DNA from: Rotaria sp. Silwood1
Taxonomy: Eukaryota > Rotifera > Eurotatoria > Philodinida > Philodinidae
Direction of reading: 5' to 3'
Length of the DNA stretch: 64,000 nt
Assembly: GCA_905250075.1 (NCBI GenBank)
Contig: CAJNOP010000082.1
Span: 124,001 to 188,000 of the forward strand
Position 1 is the stretch's first letter. Every line of letters starts with the position of its first letter. The notes under the pieces are model-generated. The model ran no database searches. It was not told the origin of the DNA and saw nothing but the letters and a program-made list of their open reading frames with translations. The translations under genes and the position numbers were made by a program. This document shows, piece by piece, positions 1 to 10,675 of the stretch.

Positions 1-353
1 TTTACTAGAGTACGGCTAAGTGTGGCAAGTATACCATCTGAGAGCGACAGAAAAAAATCACTAAGAAAGTGTGATGCGACTTCAATGGTACCGTATGTTT
101 CTAAGTCAGTCATCCACGGTAGCGACTGATCTCGCGAAACGTTGTATTGTCTACTGCCTCTTTTCAGTCGCTGTTTAGCCTATGAAGGATGTGATTAGTA
201 TTACGTAGTCTCGGTTCATAAATTGGTGTTCTCTCAGTTTTATTATGTTACAAGAGAAATGCAGTTATAACGGAGCAATTCTTGGCAAATAGCTTTCATT
301 TGTTTAGATTGATGCACTAGTGTTTGATAATCCGAATAATTCCGAACGACTTT
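1..353 (-). CDS. unrecognised gene, two exons, truncated by left edge
   Basis: Two consecutive minus-strand exons are supported by splice sites and phase. The first is 353..252 (34 codons, phase 0 at both ends, preceded by a TTAAG acceptor). A 72-bp GT..AG intron (251..180) follows. The second exon, 179..1, stays open for 59 codons to the window edge. The encoded residues have a coding-like composition and include KVVRNYSDY, AKQRLKRGS and LPWMTDLETYG. The exon at the edge ends in a hydrophobic-helix-like stretch (SHFLSDFFLSLSDGI). A possible further upstream exon lies at about 605-810, with many Cys (TFCCQTCT), but I could not join it in phase. I recognise no family. A single open exon could be chance; the two phase-compatible exons make a real gene more likely. 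Confidence 0.5.
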
Positions 354-1701
354 CTTAATATTAATGAAGGTGAATACTGGCGTTTTCAAGCTGAATGTGA
401 TAAAAACTTTAGAATAGAAGATAAGGATTCGACTGAAAACAAGCAATTCATTTTCATAGTGTTTTTAAGTGAGAACAACTAAATATTCCTACTCCGCCAT
501 ATATACTCGTTCTCCATGAATGCTTTAACTTTGGATACTTTTAATCGCCAATTATTCATTTTTCGAATATCATAGAAAAAAAAAACAAATGATTGTCTTG
601 TCTCATTCTCTACATATCAGAACTTGGCAATTACAATATTTAGAGTTCATTCCTACATCCCAAGACGCATAACTCGATGCTCTTGTCGATCGTATCAGAA
701 TGGTACATGTTTGGCAACAAAAGGTGCCGAAATCAACATCCAACGGCAGACACACATAACGTGTTTTCACCTTATGTACATTGATTTTACTCGTTAGTGA
801 TTATGCAGTATATTTTTATTACAGACTAATCAAGTTATCGTTCAATCGATTGATAGAAAGCAAACTCCGATATTTTTGATTGAATGGTTTGAGAATGAAC
901 ACATGCGATATCTGATAATATTTTATAAAATCTCAACATGAGATACTGATTGATTTCTTTTTTGATGAAAAACATTCAGATTCTCTCCTTCTTCTTGTAC
1001 GTATCGCTTAAATTGTATGTTTTGCAATGTGAATTCACCTTCGTTTTATCCAAAAATAATTTGCTTAAACATTGTACGGCGAATTGTGCAGTAGAAGTCT
1101 CGAGTTGTTCTCACAAATCACAACTAATCCCTCAATACATTATTGTTAAGAAGTCTTTCGCCAGAGGGTGGATCCTTGAAAGAATACGCATTGAACGCAC
1201 ACTAGAAAGTGGAGTACTAATGATCGTTGTCTAATCTACGTTGACGTTAGAATTTCGATCAGCTTTTTCTCTTCTTCTAGATCATGAAGAAACTATCTCA
1301 ATTTTATATTATCCCGGTAAATTATCTACTTGGTAGAATTTGGGTGGCACCATGAGATGACTTACGACTTGTCTTGCAACTGGTTTTATTACATTATGAA
1401 GACAACATTGCTTTTATTCTATTAACCAATAGAATTTCATTTGAACATCGAACTTCTTTCAATGTAAGATGTGAGCAATGAAAAAATTCAATATAGTTTA
1501 TTTTACATTTTCTAAATAAATGGTTAGGTTGAGTATCTTGACAAGGTTGGGATACTCCATTTTGAGATTTTAGTAGGGCTCAGCACGGAAAGAAAATGAG
1601 ATGATTTGAAGTAGGCTATTTTTCGTAAAAAATAGACCAGTTATCTGAAAGTCGTCATAGTTTCATTTCTTATGATTTATTACCTTGCGTAGTGTTTTCT
1701 G

Positions 1702-1815
1702 TTGACTAATCACGTAAAATGGACTGAGGAGAGTGGCATTAAATTTCATTTAATCTTCAAATGGTTAGTTGATGTGCGCATCAAAAGAGGAATTATGTAT
1801 TTGTTTTCAACACAT
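1702..1815 (+). pseudogene. fragment resembling the minus-strand exon near 2.9 kb
   Basis: On the plus strand about 70 bp encode FHLIFKWLVDVRIKRG. This closely matches FHLTFKYLVDIRIKRR read from the minus strand at about 2975-2900. The nucleotide sequences also match (shared aatttcatttaa and atcaaaaga blocks). No splice structure or start is evident here, so I read it as an inverted, decayed partial copy of the neighbouring membrane-protein gene. Confidence 0.4.
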
Positions 1816-2041
1816 TTTTTAAATCTATCTGGTGTTCCTCCTTTATGTTTTAGTGAGTCTTTTCCTTACGTTTTATCTGGTACATGCAGGACAATCATAG
1901 TATGGACAGCTTTTCTGAAATCTTTCTCGATCCTAGAAAAAATCTCGTGAGCACGTTCAGTGCATCACAAAAGGAGTAAATTAGATTCGAATTTCTTTGT
2001 TGAAACAAACGCAACGAACATTTAAGTGAAACGACAATGGT

Positions 2042-2659
2042 TCATAGAACCATTACAGAAACTGAGTCAAGCGATATAACTTCTATCTTAATCTCACTCG
2101 TCCTGTCACTCGTTGTTTCTTCAGAAGATTTACACCTGTAATAGCAAAGTAGTTCAAATAAAACTAAGCTCATGATGAGTTGATATAACGCTGTAGTTTC
2201 TATTTCTCTCGAACTAAGTTGCATAATAAGTAGTCTTGATTCCAATAGATAAACACCGTATATTGATCTGTGCTTTAATTCAAGGGTTGCTGACTCTAAT
2301 TTTCGAAATAGTTGCTTAAACGATAGCTTATCTTTACCAAAACTTCGTATGAAACGGATAAACTAGAAATGTGAAGCAATACTTGACTGTAATATTAATA
2401 TAGACAGTTAGAATTCGTAACTTGGTCAAAGTGTAAACAGAGATTATACTAATTTGTATACCTTAGTCACTATTGTTTGTCTTAGCAAACAGATAACTCG
2501 ATTTTTATCAATAGCCTTTAGCTAATGCGATTAAAGCTATTGTTCTCTCAATCACTTTTTTCACGGATGTTAAACATCAAAGTATATCGGTGCTATTGTA
2601 ATCAGTTCATATTTATTTCCAACACATTTTGTAATCATCAGATACATTCTAATCAATTG
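2042..2659 (-). CDS. unrecognised membrane protein, three C-terminal exons
   Basis: Three minus-strand exons join cleanly, all in phase 0: 2659..2576 (28 codons), 2521..2462 (20 codons) and 2362..2042 (106 codons plus TAA or TGA-type stop). They are separated by introns of 54 and 99 bp with GT..AG ends. The last exon carries a predicted membrane helix (TTALYQLIMSLVLFELLCYY) followed by a polar Ser/Thr/Glu tail, which suggests a cytoplasmic C terminus. A separate open stretch at 3068..2886 has another hydrophobic helix (ILFSLFYCISYSFLLIV) and could be an N-terminal exon, but I could not find a phase-consistent link. A multi-pass receptor or channel is possible. I do not recognise the family. 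Confidence 0.55.
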
Positions 2660-3226
2660 CTGAGGAGTTCAAATGAAGTCGATGATAATTCATGGCGGCT
2701 TGATAAATTCCTAAGAGTTGCTAATATAATCGATGAAAAACAACTTTCATTTTAATCAATTACAATCAATTCCCGTTAAAAGACCTATGTTTAATCTATT
2801 TTTTGTGTGTTTTTACTCAAATTTTCATCGATTTTTTCTATCAAAGTTCAAAGAAGAAAAAAACCTTAAAGAGGGTTCTTAAAAATTATTTCGTGAGATA
2901 ATTTGAATATGAATGCATACTTCTTCTTTTGATTCGTATGTCAACCAGGTATTTGAAAGTTAAATGAAATTGAATGATGTTTTTCACACTCAGTCTTATA
3001 TGAACGATCAGGAGAAAAGAGTACGAGATGCAATAAAACAGAGAAAATAAAATTTTGACTCCTTTCAAAGAATTGATCTGTTTTGTGAACGATAGTCAAC
3101 CCAAACTCGCATCGATTTGTTTCTATAAGAAGCTATTTTTGAAACCTCAAAATACGTGATTTATCTAATTATTCGCCAAAGAATGAAAAAAGTTTGGCTG
3201 AGTTTCTCGACTTGTTGATATTCTAC

Positions 3227-4086
3227 TTATCTCCAAATTTGTTCACGTTGATAAGTTAGGCATTCTCTCACCCGAAACGAGTGTTTCATATTATCCTCAA
3301 AAGTAAAGATAACTTCTTTGTCGATATCAACAAAATCAAAGTCAAACGCATAAGAAGCATTGACTCCTCGAGGATGTGCGGGCTGTTTATCTATAGTTGC
3401 TCCACTGACAATACGTCCATAGGTGTTCAAAATACCGATTTTGTGGTAATAAGTAGTGGCAGCTTTTGTTCCCGACTTGTAATAGCAAAGAGGTCCAGGA
3501 AATTTGAAAATATTGCGAAATTGGAGCTGAATACTGCATGAAATGTTCTCAGAATGTTTCATGTTGGTGAGTTTGTTCCAAGTAGAATTATAAAGAAGAA
3601 GGCCACCTTCGAATTTTGAACTCGTAACAATCGTATCCAATGATTCATGACCACAGTTAACTGTGACAACTTGACCACATAATTCTGGTCGAAATTTGAG
3701 ATGTTTTAAAGCCTCGATGTTTCCCAGAGCGATCGGATAGCTAACAGTATAGTTGAATGCTGGAAGAGCACATCCATCAGAGTCATTAGCAAAATAACGT
3801 GTAGCGAGAATACTTGAAATTATTGGTTCTTCATTAGGAATTCGTTCAAAATCGGCGGGTACTCCACAGACATTGCTACTATCATTTTTTACAATAGCCT
3901 GTGTTTTTAATACGGTTCCTTGTTTCAACCAACATGTCCCGCCTTTATATTTAGACCAGGCGAAATGAGAACACCGCGATGTTCGACCACATATTGCACT
4001 ACAGGATTCACCCGGTATTTGGATATTTGTCAAATCATTTCCAGGAAAGTCACAATCAAAAGCCCAATTTTCATTCCACTTGATGT
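3227..4086 (-). CDS. PAN/apple domain + double-psi beta-barrel (expansin-like) protein
   Basis: A single long minus-strand exon begins after a good acceptor (tctattgcag) at 4087-4089 and ends with TAA at 3227-3229. The first ~65 residues look like a PAN/apple domain: WAFDCDFPGNDL, then ESCSAICGR, CSHFAW and GTCWLKQG, a Cys spacing typical of these adhesion modules. The rest resembles a DPBB/barwin-expansin domain: ELCGQVVTVNCGH, then a hydrophobic strand, then YNSTWNKLT, the usual end of the barrel. PAN modules bind protein or carbohydrate; expansin-type barrels loosen or bind polysaccharide. Several N-glycosylation sequons fit secretion. The signal-peptide exon is unresolved. A hydrophobic MIVIVILLQ sequence lies immediately upstream but in a different frame, so either an intron or a frameshift separates them. 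Confidence 0.6.
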
Positions 4087-4161
4087 CTGCAATAGAATGA
4101 CAATAACTATCATGATTTTTATTTTTTCTTTTGTTTTTCGCTCTTTGATTTCATTCCTATG

Positions 4162-6790
4162 AGTCATCACGGTATTTAGATATACATGTCTTTTCTGTGC
4201 ACAGTTAAATTCTGGTTCGTTTCTGTTCTTTTCAAGTCAAGAAGTCTAATTATGGACCTTGGCCTCCCTATTTTCTATTAAGCAATTAGTAATAGATGAT
4301 AATTTCTTCCTCGGTTAAACTTGCACACTTGTAGATCATAGCTAACAAATAGATTCATGTAAAAGTCACAGTGAGAGTTAGATTCACATAGAAAAAAATC
4401 TATCATTGATTTTTTAATTGGTATTGTAGCTGATTAGTGGTCGGTTTAGCGCATTCATCATATGAAAAACATTGATACTCATGTTCTATGTCGATCTATG
4501 CTTTAGTGTGGAAGAAAAAGTATCAGATCAATAGATTCCTGAAAGATTTTCATGTATATTAGGTTATCAATCAAACTTTATTGTAGTATTAATAGTCTTG
4601 GCGCAAGTAAGTATCACGGCGACTAATATGTAATACAGCTTGCTCTCTTGCCTCTTCTATCAGAAAAATGAAAATTTGAAAAAAAAAGTTCTATTGTTAC
4701 TCTAGACTTGTGTATAGTTTTTCATCACAATTAAATAAATATCCTCTTAATACTTGCTTTTGTGGAATTCACTTAAAAAAGTAAGTATAAACGTGTATCG
4801 GAAACCGAAGTTTTTCCTTACACGCAGTACTTACTTGAAAAAAATAATCCTTCTTCGATTCAGATTTTCGGTATTCAATTTATTTCAGGAAATGCACTGT
4901 TCTCCGTTCTATGAATGAAATATTTTGATCTACATAGTAATGTTGTTTGTCTCTCATCTCTATTCTCGTTTTCCGTTGTTAGTATTGCATTATTATGTTA
5001 GAGTTGTATATTTTAATGCAGCCATGACACATACGGTCAAGCTATGTGCAAGCAATCAACTAAATTTAACAATGCCACGACCCATATATTAAGTCGATTT
5101 CTGTCACAATAAACGAATCCAGTTTCTTATTAATCATAAAAATTTAGATGTTCACGATTATTTTATCGGAGAGTAATAGAAATGGATATGGCAGAAAGAA
5201 TCTCAATATGAGGAATAAGCTGGTCGAATAGTAGTTTTTGTAAATTTCTACTGTGCGAAAATTGTTTTCCAGGAAAGATATATCGCACATCAGAGACCTA
5301 ATGCGCTCCACTGTATTTTCTCTTCTTGGACTTGTGACTAAGACATAGTATTAATCGTCAGAGCTTGAATTCCAAAATATTCTTGTATAAAAGCGCAAAT
5401 AGGAATATTTAAAAATTAGATAGCTCTTGCTTCTCCTCGTTGCTCGAAGTAATCAAAAAGTCCTGAAAAATAACCTATTTTTGGACACGTTCCAAGGGAT
5501 TACCCATTTGATTCTCAATAGCGGCTTTTATCTAAGATATTTTTTAGATTTATCGCAGTCAATTGGCTGATTTTTAACTTTAAAACGATTCCACAGATGG
5601 TTGCAAAAGGTTGATGTGTGTATGAGTATTGTGAAGCTTTTTCTGTCACACTGAATACAATGCATTCCATTGACATTATCCATAAAATAGTAAATAATCT
5701 TCTCTTAGGAATGTATCAGTTTCTTTTGTCTCTATTCAATAAAATGTGAAAGTATCTAGTCTTATTTGAAAGAACTAAAATACTTGAAGTTAAAAATAAA
5801 ATCCTTTGTTCGATCCTCAAGCTTATTAGGAGATATTTTTATGAGGTAAGTTACATAAGATACTATTCTCAAAAGAGAGAAATCTAACTTTGATTCATTC
5901 AGTAGAGTCTTCTGAAAAATTCGGACGTGATCAAAACATCAAGTAATTTTCAGTTCTATTGCAGCATGAGCCGTTTCATGTACAGCCAGTGAAACTAGAT
6001 AACATTGAGCATCAAAATCCACATATTATTTTTTATTTAATTCACTTTCTCGCTATCTCAATCAGCTTCTCAACAACTATTTCATCCATCTCTTTCATGT
6101 TATCCTGTCGAGAACATTCACGCCTAATGCAGTATGTGGACCTCATATATTTCTAGTAATTATATAAGCACTATGTTTTCCGTCGAAGGTCAATGACTCT
6201 GAGAGTTATCTATCGATCGGTAGCAAGATGAAATTTGCGACCAAAATACATTGATGCCTTTTATGTCACAAGATAAGAGAGTCCTTCAAAGAGCTTGTCC
6301 ATGTCAAGTACATTTTTTTGTCGAAGTGAAAGACAAATTTATAGATACACTGTTTCATTATATCTAAACGTGTTCCTCTATGAGCGTACAAGAAAACAAA
6401 GTAAAAAGGAAGATGCAAGTGCAACTTGATAAATGACAATCTGACTGAACAGAGAATGTTATTCATGAAAAAGTTCGATATGACTGATTTCATGCATTGA
6501 GACTTATCTCCTTTGAAATTCGCCCTGGAACATAATGATGTTTTTTAATACCATGAATAGTTTCTCGTTATAATCACAATGGAAACTTTTCGTAACTAAT
6601 GACGAATCAACTATCTACTTATTTCATGAAAGTTGTTCAATTTGAATTTATGAATCTAGAGACTCATCTGAACTAGATTTCTTCTTATGCTAGTTACTAT
6701 ATTGATTGAACTTTCTCAAATAGAGTGAAGGATGTTAGCAGAAAACATACTGCATTAGTCACTATCTGATGTATCTATTCGAACGGTTAT
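4162..6790. other. intergenic, no convincing gene
   Basis: AT-rich sequence without long coding-like frames. The only candidate is an open plus-strand segment at 5959-6156 that follows a cag acceptor and contains a hydrophobic run (FYLIHFLAISISF). I could not connect it to other exons. Confidence 0.4.
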
Positions 6791-7551
6791 TCATTTACCT
6801 GGAGTTTTCACCGTGGTACATTGACCTTGTTTTCTCAAGAAATAAATGGCTAGCACAAGACTCAACATAGTCAGAAAATTGCTGGTGATTAGAATCCATT
6901 CACACGCGTTGAGTGGTCGTTTGATTATCTGATGGGTTTGTCGAGGTTTATGAAAAGGTTTTTCCATTTTATTATGCGTAGTTAGGGATGAACTTGCTGG
7001 TTGACTTTCAAGGCTTACACCTGCATACGAAGTCGACAAATATAAATTTGACATTAGGTTTGATGTGATAGGCATGAGTCCTAAAAGGAAATTTCTAATC
7101 GTAAACAAAGCAAAGCATCCTATTGTTACAAACCAGTCGAGGGCATCTTATCGTCTTCGACATTGTCGAGTAAAAGAATATCTTGAAGTGAGAAACTTCG
7201 ATGACTACATTGTTCTCGTAATCGTTGATATTCTGAAAAAAACCATAAAGAGTTTCGTTGAATATGAATCAGAATGAAAAACAGAAATAATAAACCTTGA
7301 AGTCGTTTCGCGGCGTCATTACATTGTATTTTCTTAAATGCTTCAATTAGGTAGTCACAATCTTGATCGCTGATTATTGCCTTTTCAAAAAGAGACTCCA
7401 GTACTCGAAGCGTTCCACTAAGTGAAGGATCATCACGCAAATATTTTGGAACGTCTTCGCCAAGAAGAAAATGCAAACGATGTCGATCATTATCGGATAG
7501 AAGGTCCTGTATTTTGAGCAACAATGCTCGAAAATCAAATTGACCACTCAT
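6791..7551 (-). CDS. death effector domain protein with two C-terminal membrane segments
   Basis: Three minus-strand exons, 7551..7296, 7232..7209 (24 nt) and 7146..6791, join in phase across introns of 63 and 62 bp to give 211 residues. The start is the ATG of MSGQFDF; an upstream ATT/ATG-like extension adds nothing conserved. Residues ~5-82 resemble a death effector domain: FRALLLKIQDLLSDNDRHRL, FLLGEDVP, the loop, then LESLFEKAIIS and DYLIEAFKKI. DEDs recruit caspase-8/FADD-type partners in apoptosis signalling. After the microexon there is a hydrophobic segment (WFVTIGCFALF) and, near the C terminus, a second one (WILITSNFLTMLSLVLAIYF). This suggests anchoring in a membrane. The final codons read CCAGGTAAATGA, so a donor here and a further exon cannot be excluded. 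Confidence 0.7.
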
Positions 7552-7569
7552 TTGATAAAGACAAATCAC

Positions 7570-9272
7570 TATCTATAAAATAGTAATACGTAAAACATCA
7601 GTCGATTTACGTTTGAACTGAGATCGATTAGTTAGCCATATATACAATGTCTACTACTTGCAACAGACGATGCCGCATAATGTAGAAGAGACAAATAGTA
7701 GAGGAATGTATGATACGGTTTTTTCTTGTCGCGTGGAAGAAACAACACAGAACATGGGTAACATGTTTCAAAGAAAAGAAAAAGCAGCAATGTAATGAGA
7801 ACATGACTAACAAAATTGATTAGACTCAACACTAGTTATATACTAGTGTTTACACATTGTCGATTCTTTATACTCATGAACCATTGTGTTGAAAGCTCAA
7901 TTGTATTTAAAACTGTTCAAAGGTATCTTCTCTTGTGTTGTCGATCAAAGATCTGTTTTAGAGTTGCTCAATACGATTAGAAATTCGCTGCTACGCTTGT
8001 TTTTTCTCTTTTCCTATTCTGAATGTTCTTTGAGTCGCAGATATCGAAGAAGAAAATCTACAGAGACAGAACCGACGAAAGTTACGTTAATAGAAGGAAG
8101 ATAAATAAATGGTCACAGAAAGAAAGAATAGTACGATATTTCTGTGGTATGAGTGGCCCATCTTCTTACTGATCATAACACGGCAAGGAGAGATTCCATA
8201 GAGAAAAGAAACGCAAGTCCTATGTTGAGATCTTGAAAAAAGTCGGAACAACTCTACAAATAAAAACGATGGAATCATCCGGTAAAGATTTTTCCAATGA
8301 AGAGTAAAATTTAAATAGCTGACACGTGAAACAGTGACAAAAGCACCACACAATTAATCAAATACAAATATCAAACGAGAAAATTTTGATAACAGTATTT
8401 CTCGATGTTACGTGAAGTGTCTCTTATAGGTCAAAAAATTCGATGCTGTGATGTCAATCAGCAGAATATCCATCAATGTATCATTCTGTAACAACAATCA
8501 AATATTAATATGTAGAAGACTTAGATTTTCATGGACTGTTATCAATCTTTCCCCGTTCTTTCTATGTATGTATTTCGATAAATTTGTATTTAACCAAAAG
8601 GCAAAATAAATGAACAATAACCATGAAAGAATGAAAGCACAAGATAAATACGAGCGAGAGGAAAAACCAAAACAGCTATGATTAACAACGAGCGAACAAA
8701 AAATAAAACATTAACATGCAGGACCAACTAAAATCACAGGAAGGATACATGAGAAAAGAAAAAGATATAGCGAATTGTTCGTAGAGAGAACAAGAAAAAA
8801 CAATAAATGAATAGGTCAAAGATCAAAGTCAAAATAGAAGAAAAAAAGAAAATCACATAGAGATAGTCTATATGAAAAATGAAATAACCATGAGATATTC
8901 CGTTTTATGTGTTCCTTCAAGTATCAATAAAAAATATAATAGTAAACCAATGATGAGTTAGTGTTTTAATGGATATTACCAACAACAGTTTTTATTCAAC
9001 CTTCGTTCAGCATTAGTTAATTCACTACATTTTTGGGTATCACATAGATAATATGTACGATGTTCATATATAGGAAGTTATGATGAATCTCGAATGTTAA
9101 GATCCAGATCAAGAAGTATGGATCGGTTCCGGTAGAAAAACATTGGAAATCGATGAAACATAGAAGCAATATTCTGACCGGATCTTCTCCAGATTCTCAA
9201 ATTGACTTCCAGTCAACTTCCTGTTCTTTCTTCTTCAATAGTCAGCTCATGGTGAATAAAATTTACACTAAT
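7570..9272. other. intergenic, possible exon remnants
   Basis: No complete gene. A plus-strand open stretch (7886-8104) encodes a hydrophobic helix followed by an Arg-rich and Thr/Glu-rich tail ending in TAA. A minus-strand frame at about 8320-8220 reads SSLEKSLPDDSIVF. Both have coding-like composition but no linked exons. From about 8590 to 8880 the plus strand is strongly A/G-rich. Confidence 0.35.
7831..7853. repeat. short palindrome aacactagt/actagtgtt
   Basis: Nine-base arms around a 5-base AT spacer, about 280 bp upstream of the death-effector gene start. Could be a regulatory dyad or chance. Confidence 0.35.
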
Positions 9273-9747
9273 TTATGCGCAAAAATGAGTTGTTGATCCT
9301 TGATGTTCTGTATTTATTAATAGTGCATCATCATTGAATGATATTGATTTACAATCGTATGTCTTCTGTTGTTTGTATGTGTATGATGGCATGGATTGTT
9401 TCCGTAAAAGATATTCGGTAGATGGAGTGCGTAGTTGAAATGGTGAAAATAGATCATATGGTATAATCATCGAAAATTCATTTGAATTAATAGATGATTG
9501 TTCTTTTTCATTATTATTATATTTGTTGATAATATTATTAAATGAATTCATTGATTTTGATGTTTTATCGGAATATTTTGATGTTCTTTATAATTCAATT
9601 ATAACTCTTTGCATACATAAACAATCATTTACTGCACACGTACTAAGGCATCGACAATATTCTTTTTCTGTGAAATTCATTCGATATAAGTCAGAATCTA
9701 ATTCAATGCCGAAAGATGATTTTTGTGACTCGCTTATCAAGCATTAA
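9273..9747 (-). pseudogene. broken coding segment with one in-frame stop
   Basis: One minus-strand frame runs from about 9747 to 9273 and is interrupted by a single in-frame TAA near 9597. Upstream of the stop are Cys-rich residues (EYCRCLSTCAVNDCLCMQR). Downstream is a low-complexity Asn/Ser/Glu stretch starting at MNSFNNIIN, then FSPFQLRTPSTEYLLRK and a stop at 9273. Composition on both sides of the stop is coding-like, so this is either a decayed gene or two exons whose junction I could not place. I do not recognise a family. Confidence 0.4.
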
Positions 9748-9983
9748 TTACAACATCAAATTTAAAAAGTAATTCTGATGAAAAATAGTGTATACACAAC
9801 TTAAAGAAAGGTAACCATGAAAAACTATGATGCAATACATTCGTCATAGACAAGGTGACTCATAGCTGTTGATTCACATGGTCGTATTTTATTGAATACT
9901 ATTTATAAATCGATTAAGTCTAAATAGAAGAAAATATTGATTGACTCACACAGAGGCTGCTAAGTTTGCTTTGTTGTTTCAAA

Positions 9984-10675
9984 ATGGCTCGCAACAACAG
10001 TTTAACGAAGTCGATGAGTTCTATTATCACATCGACCAATGCGAATACCTACAATATACCAATGTGCAAACAGCGTACTCATGATGCGCATATGGCTCAA
10101 ATGGCTCTACCAGACCCTAACTATTCTATACTTTTGCTTGGCGACTCGATGTTTGAAAATCTTCAAACACGCGCTGATTTTATCGATCTCTTTCAACTAT
10201 ATAATGTTTTCAATGCCGGAGTCGGCGGTGATCGAATTCGTTTTCTAACTACAAACTGGATTAGGGTCTTATTGATGGTTCATCTCGTTTACAACGAACA
10301 GTCAATCGTGTTATTGTCCTTATCGGTACAAATGATTTGAAACGAGACGATTGCTTGAAAGAAAACTTGATTATTGAAATGAGAGCACTGATTTATCGAT
10401 TGAAAATTTCATTATCACATGCTCGAATTCCAGTTGCTCGCATTCTTCAACGCAACGATTGGGTTGCTGTTCGAGCCCAAAGAGCAAATGAATCTATTGG
10501 TCAAGCATGCCAACATGAATCTGTTGAGTTTCTTTCACTGGGGGATTACATTCCAGAATTGGACTTTGAAGACAATGTACACCTGAATAATAGAGGTTAC
10601 GCCAAATTCGATACAGCATTGAAGGAACTATTTGAAAACAATCAGGACAATGATGTCCGTAAAGCCGTGAAATAG
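9984..10675 (+). pseudogene. PAF-acetylhydrolase/GDSL (SGNH) esterase with a frameshift
   Basis: An SGNH-fold esterase similar to PAFAH1B2/3-type and bacterial GDSL lipases. All catalytic blocks are present: block I LLGDSMFENL (Ser nucleophile), block II GVGGDR, block III VLIGTNDL (Asn) and block V DNVHLNNRGY (Asp/His). The ATG at 9984 follows the TTGTTTC leader. The frame shifts once between 10262 and 10266 (after NWI, before GLIDG). The alignment length around this point fits loss of one base, and a 37-bp intron would delete the GGDR motif, so splicing does not explain it. It is either a recent pseudogene or a sequencing error in the GGG run. There is no signal peptide in the first residues, so an intracellular enzyme is likely. 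The gene has no introns. Confidence 0.7.

Noticed and set aside
10221-10265. A short intron to explain the SGNH frameshift
   Set aside because: The only GT..AG pair is 37 bp, below the usual intron size here, and it would remove the GGDR catalytic block.
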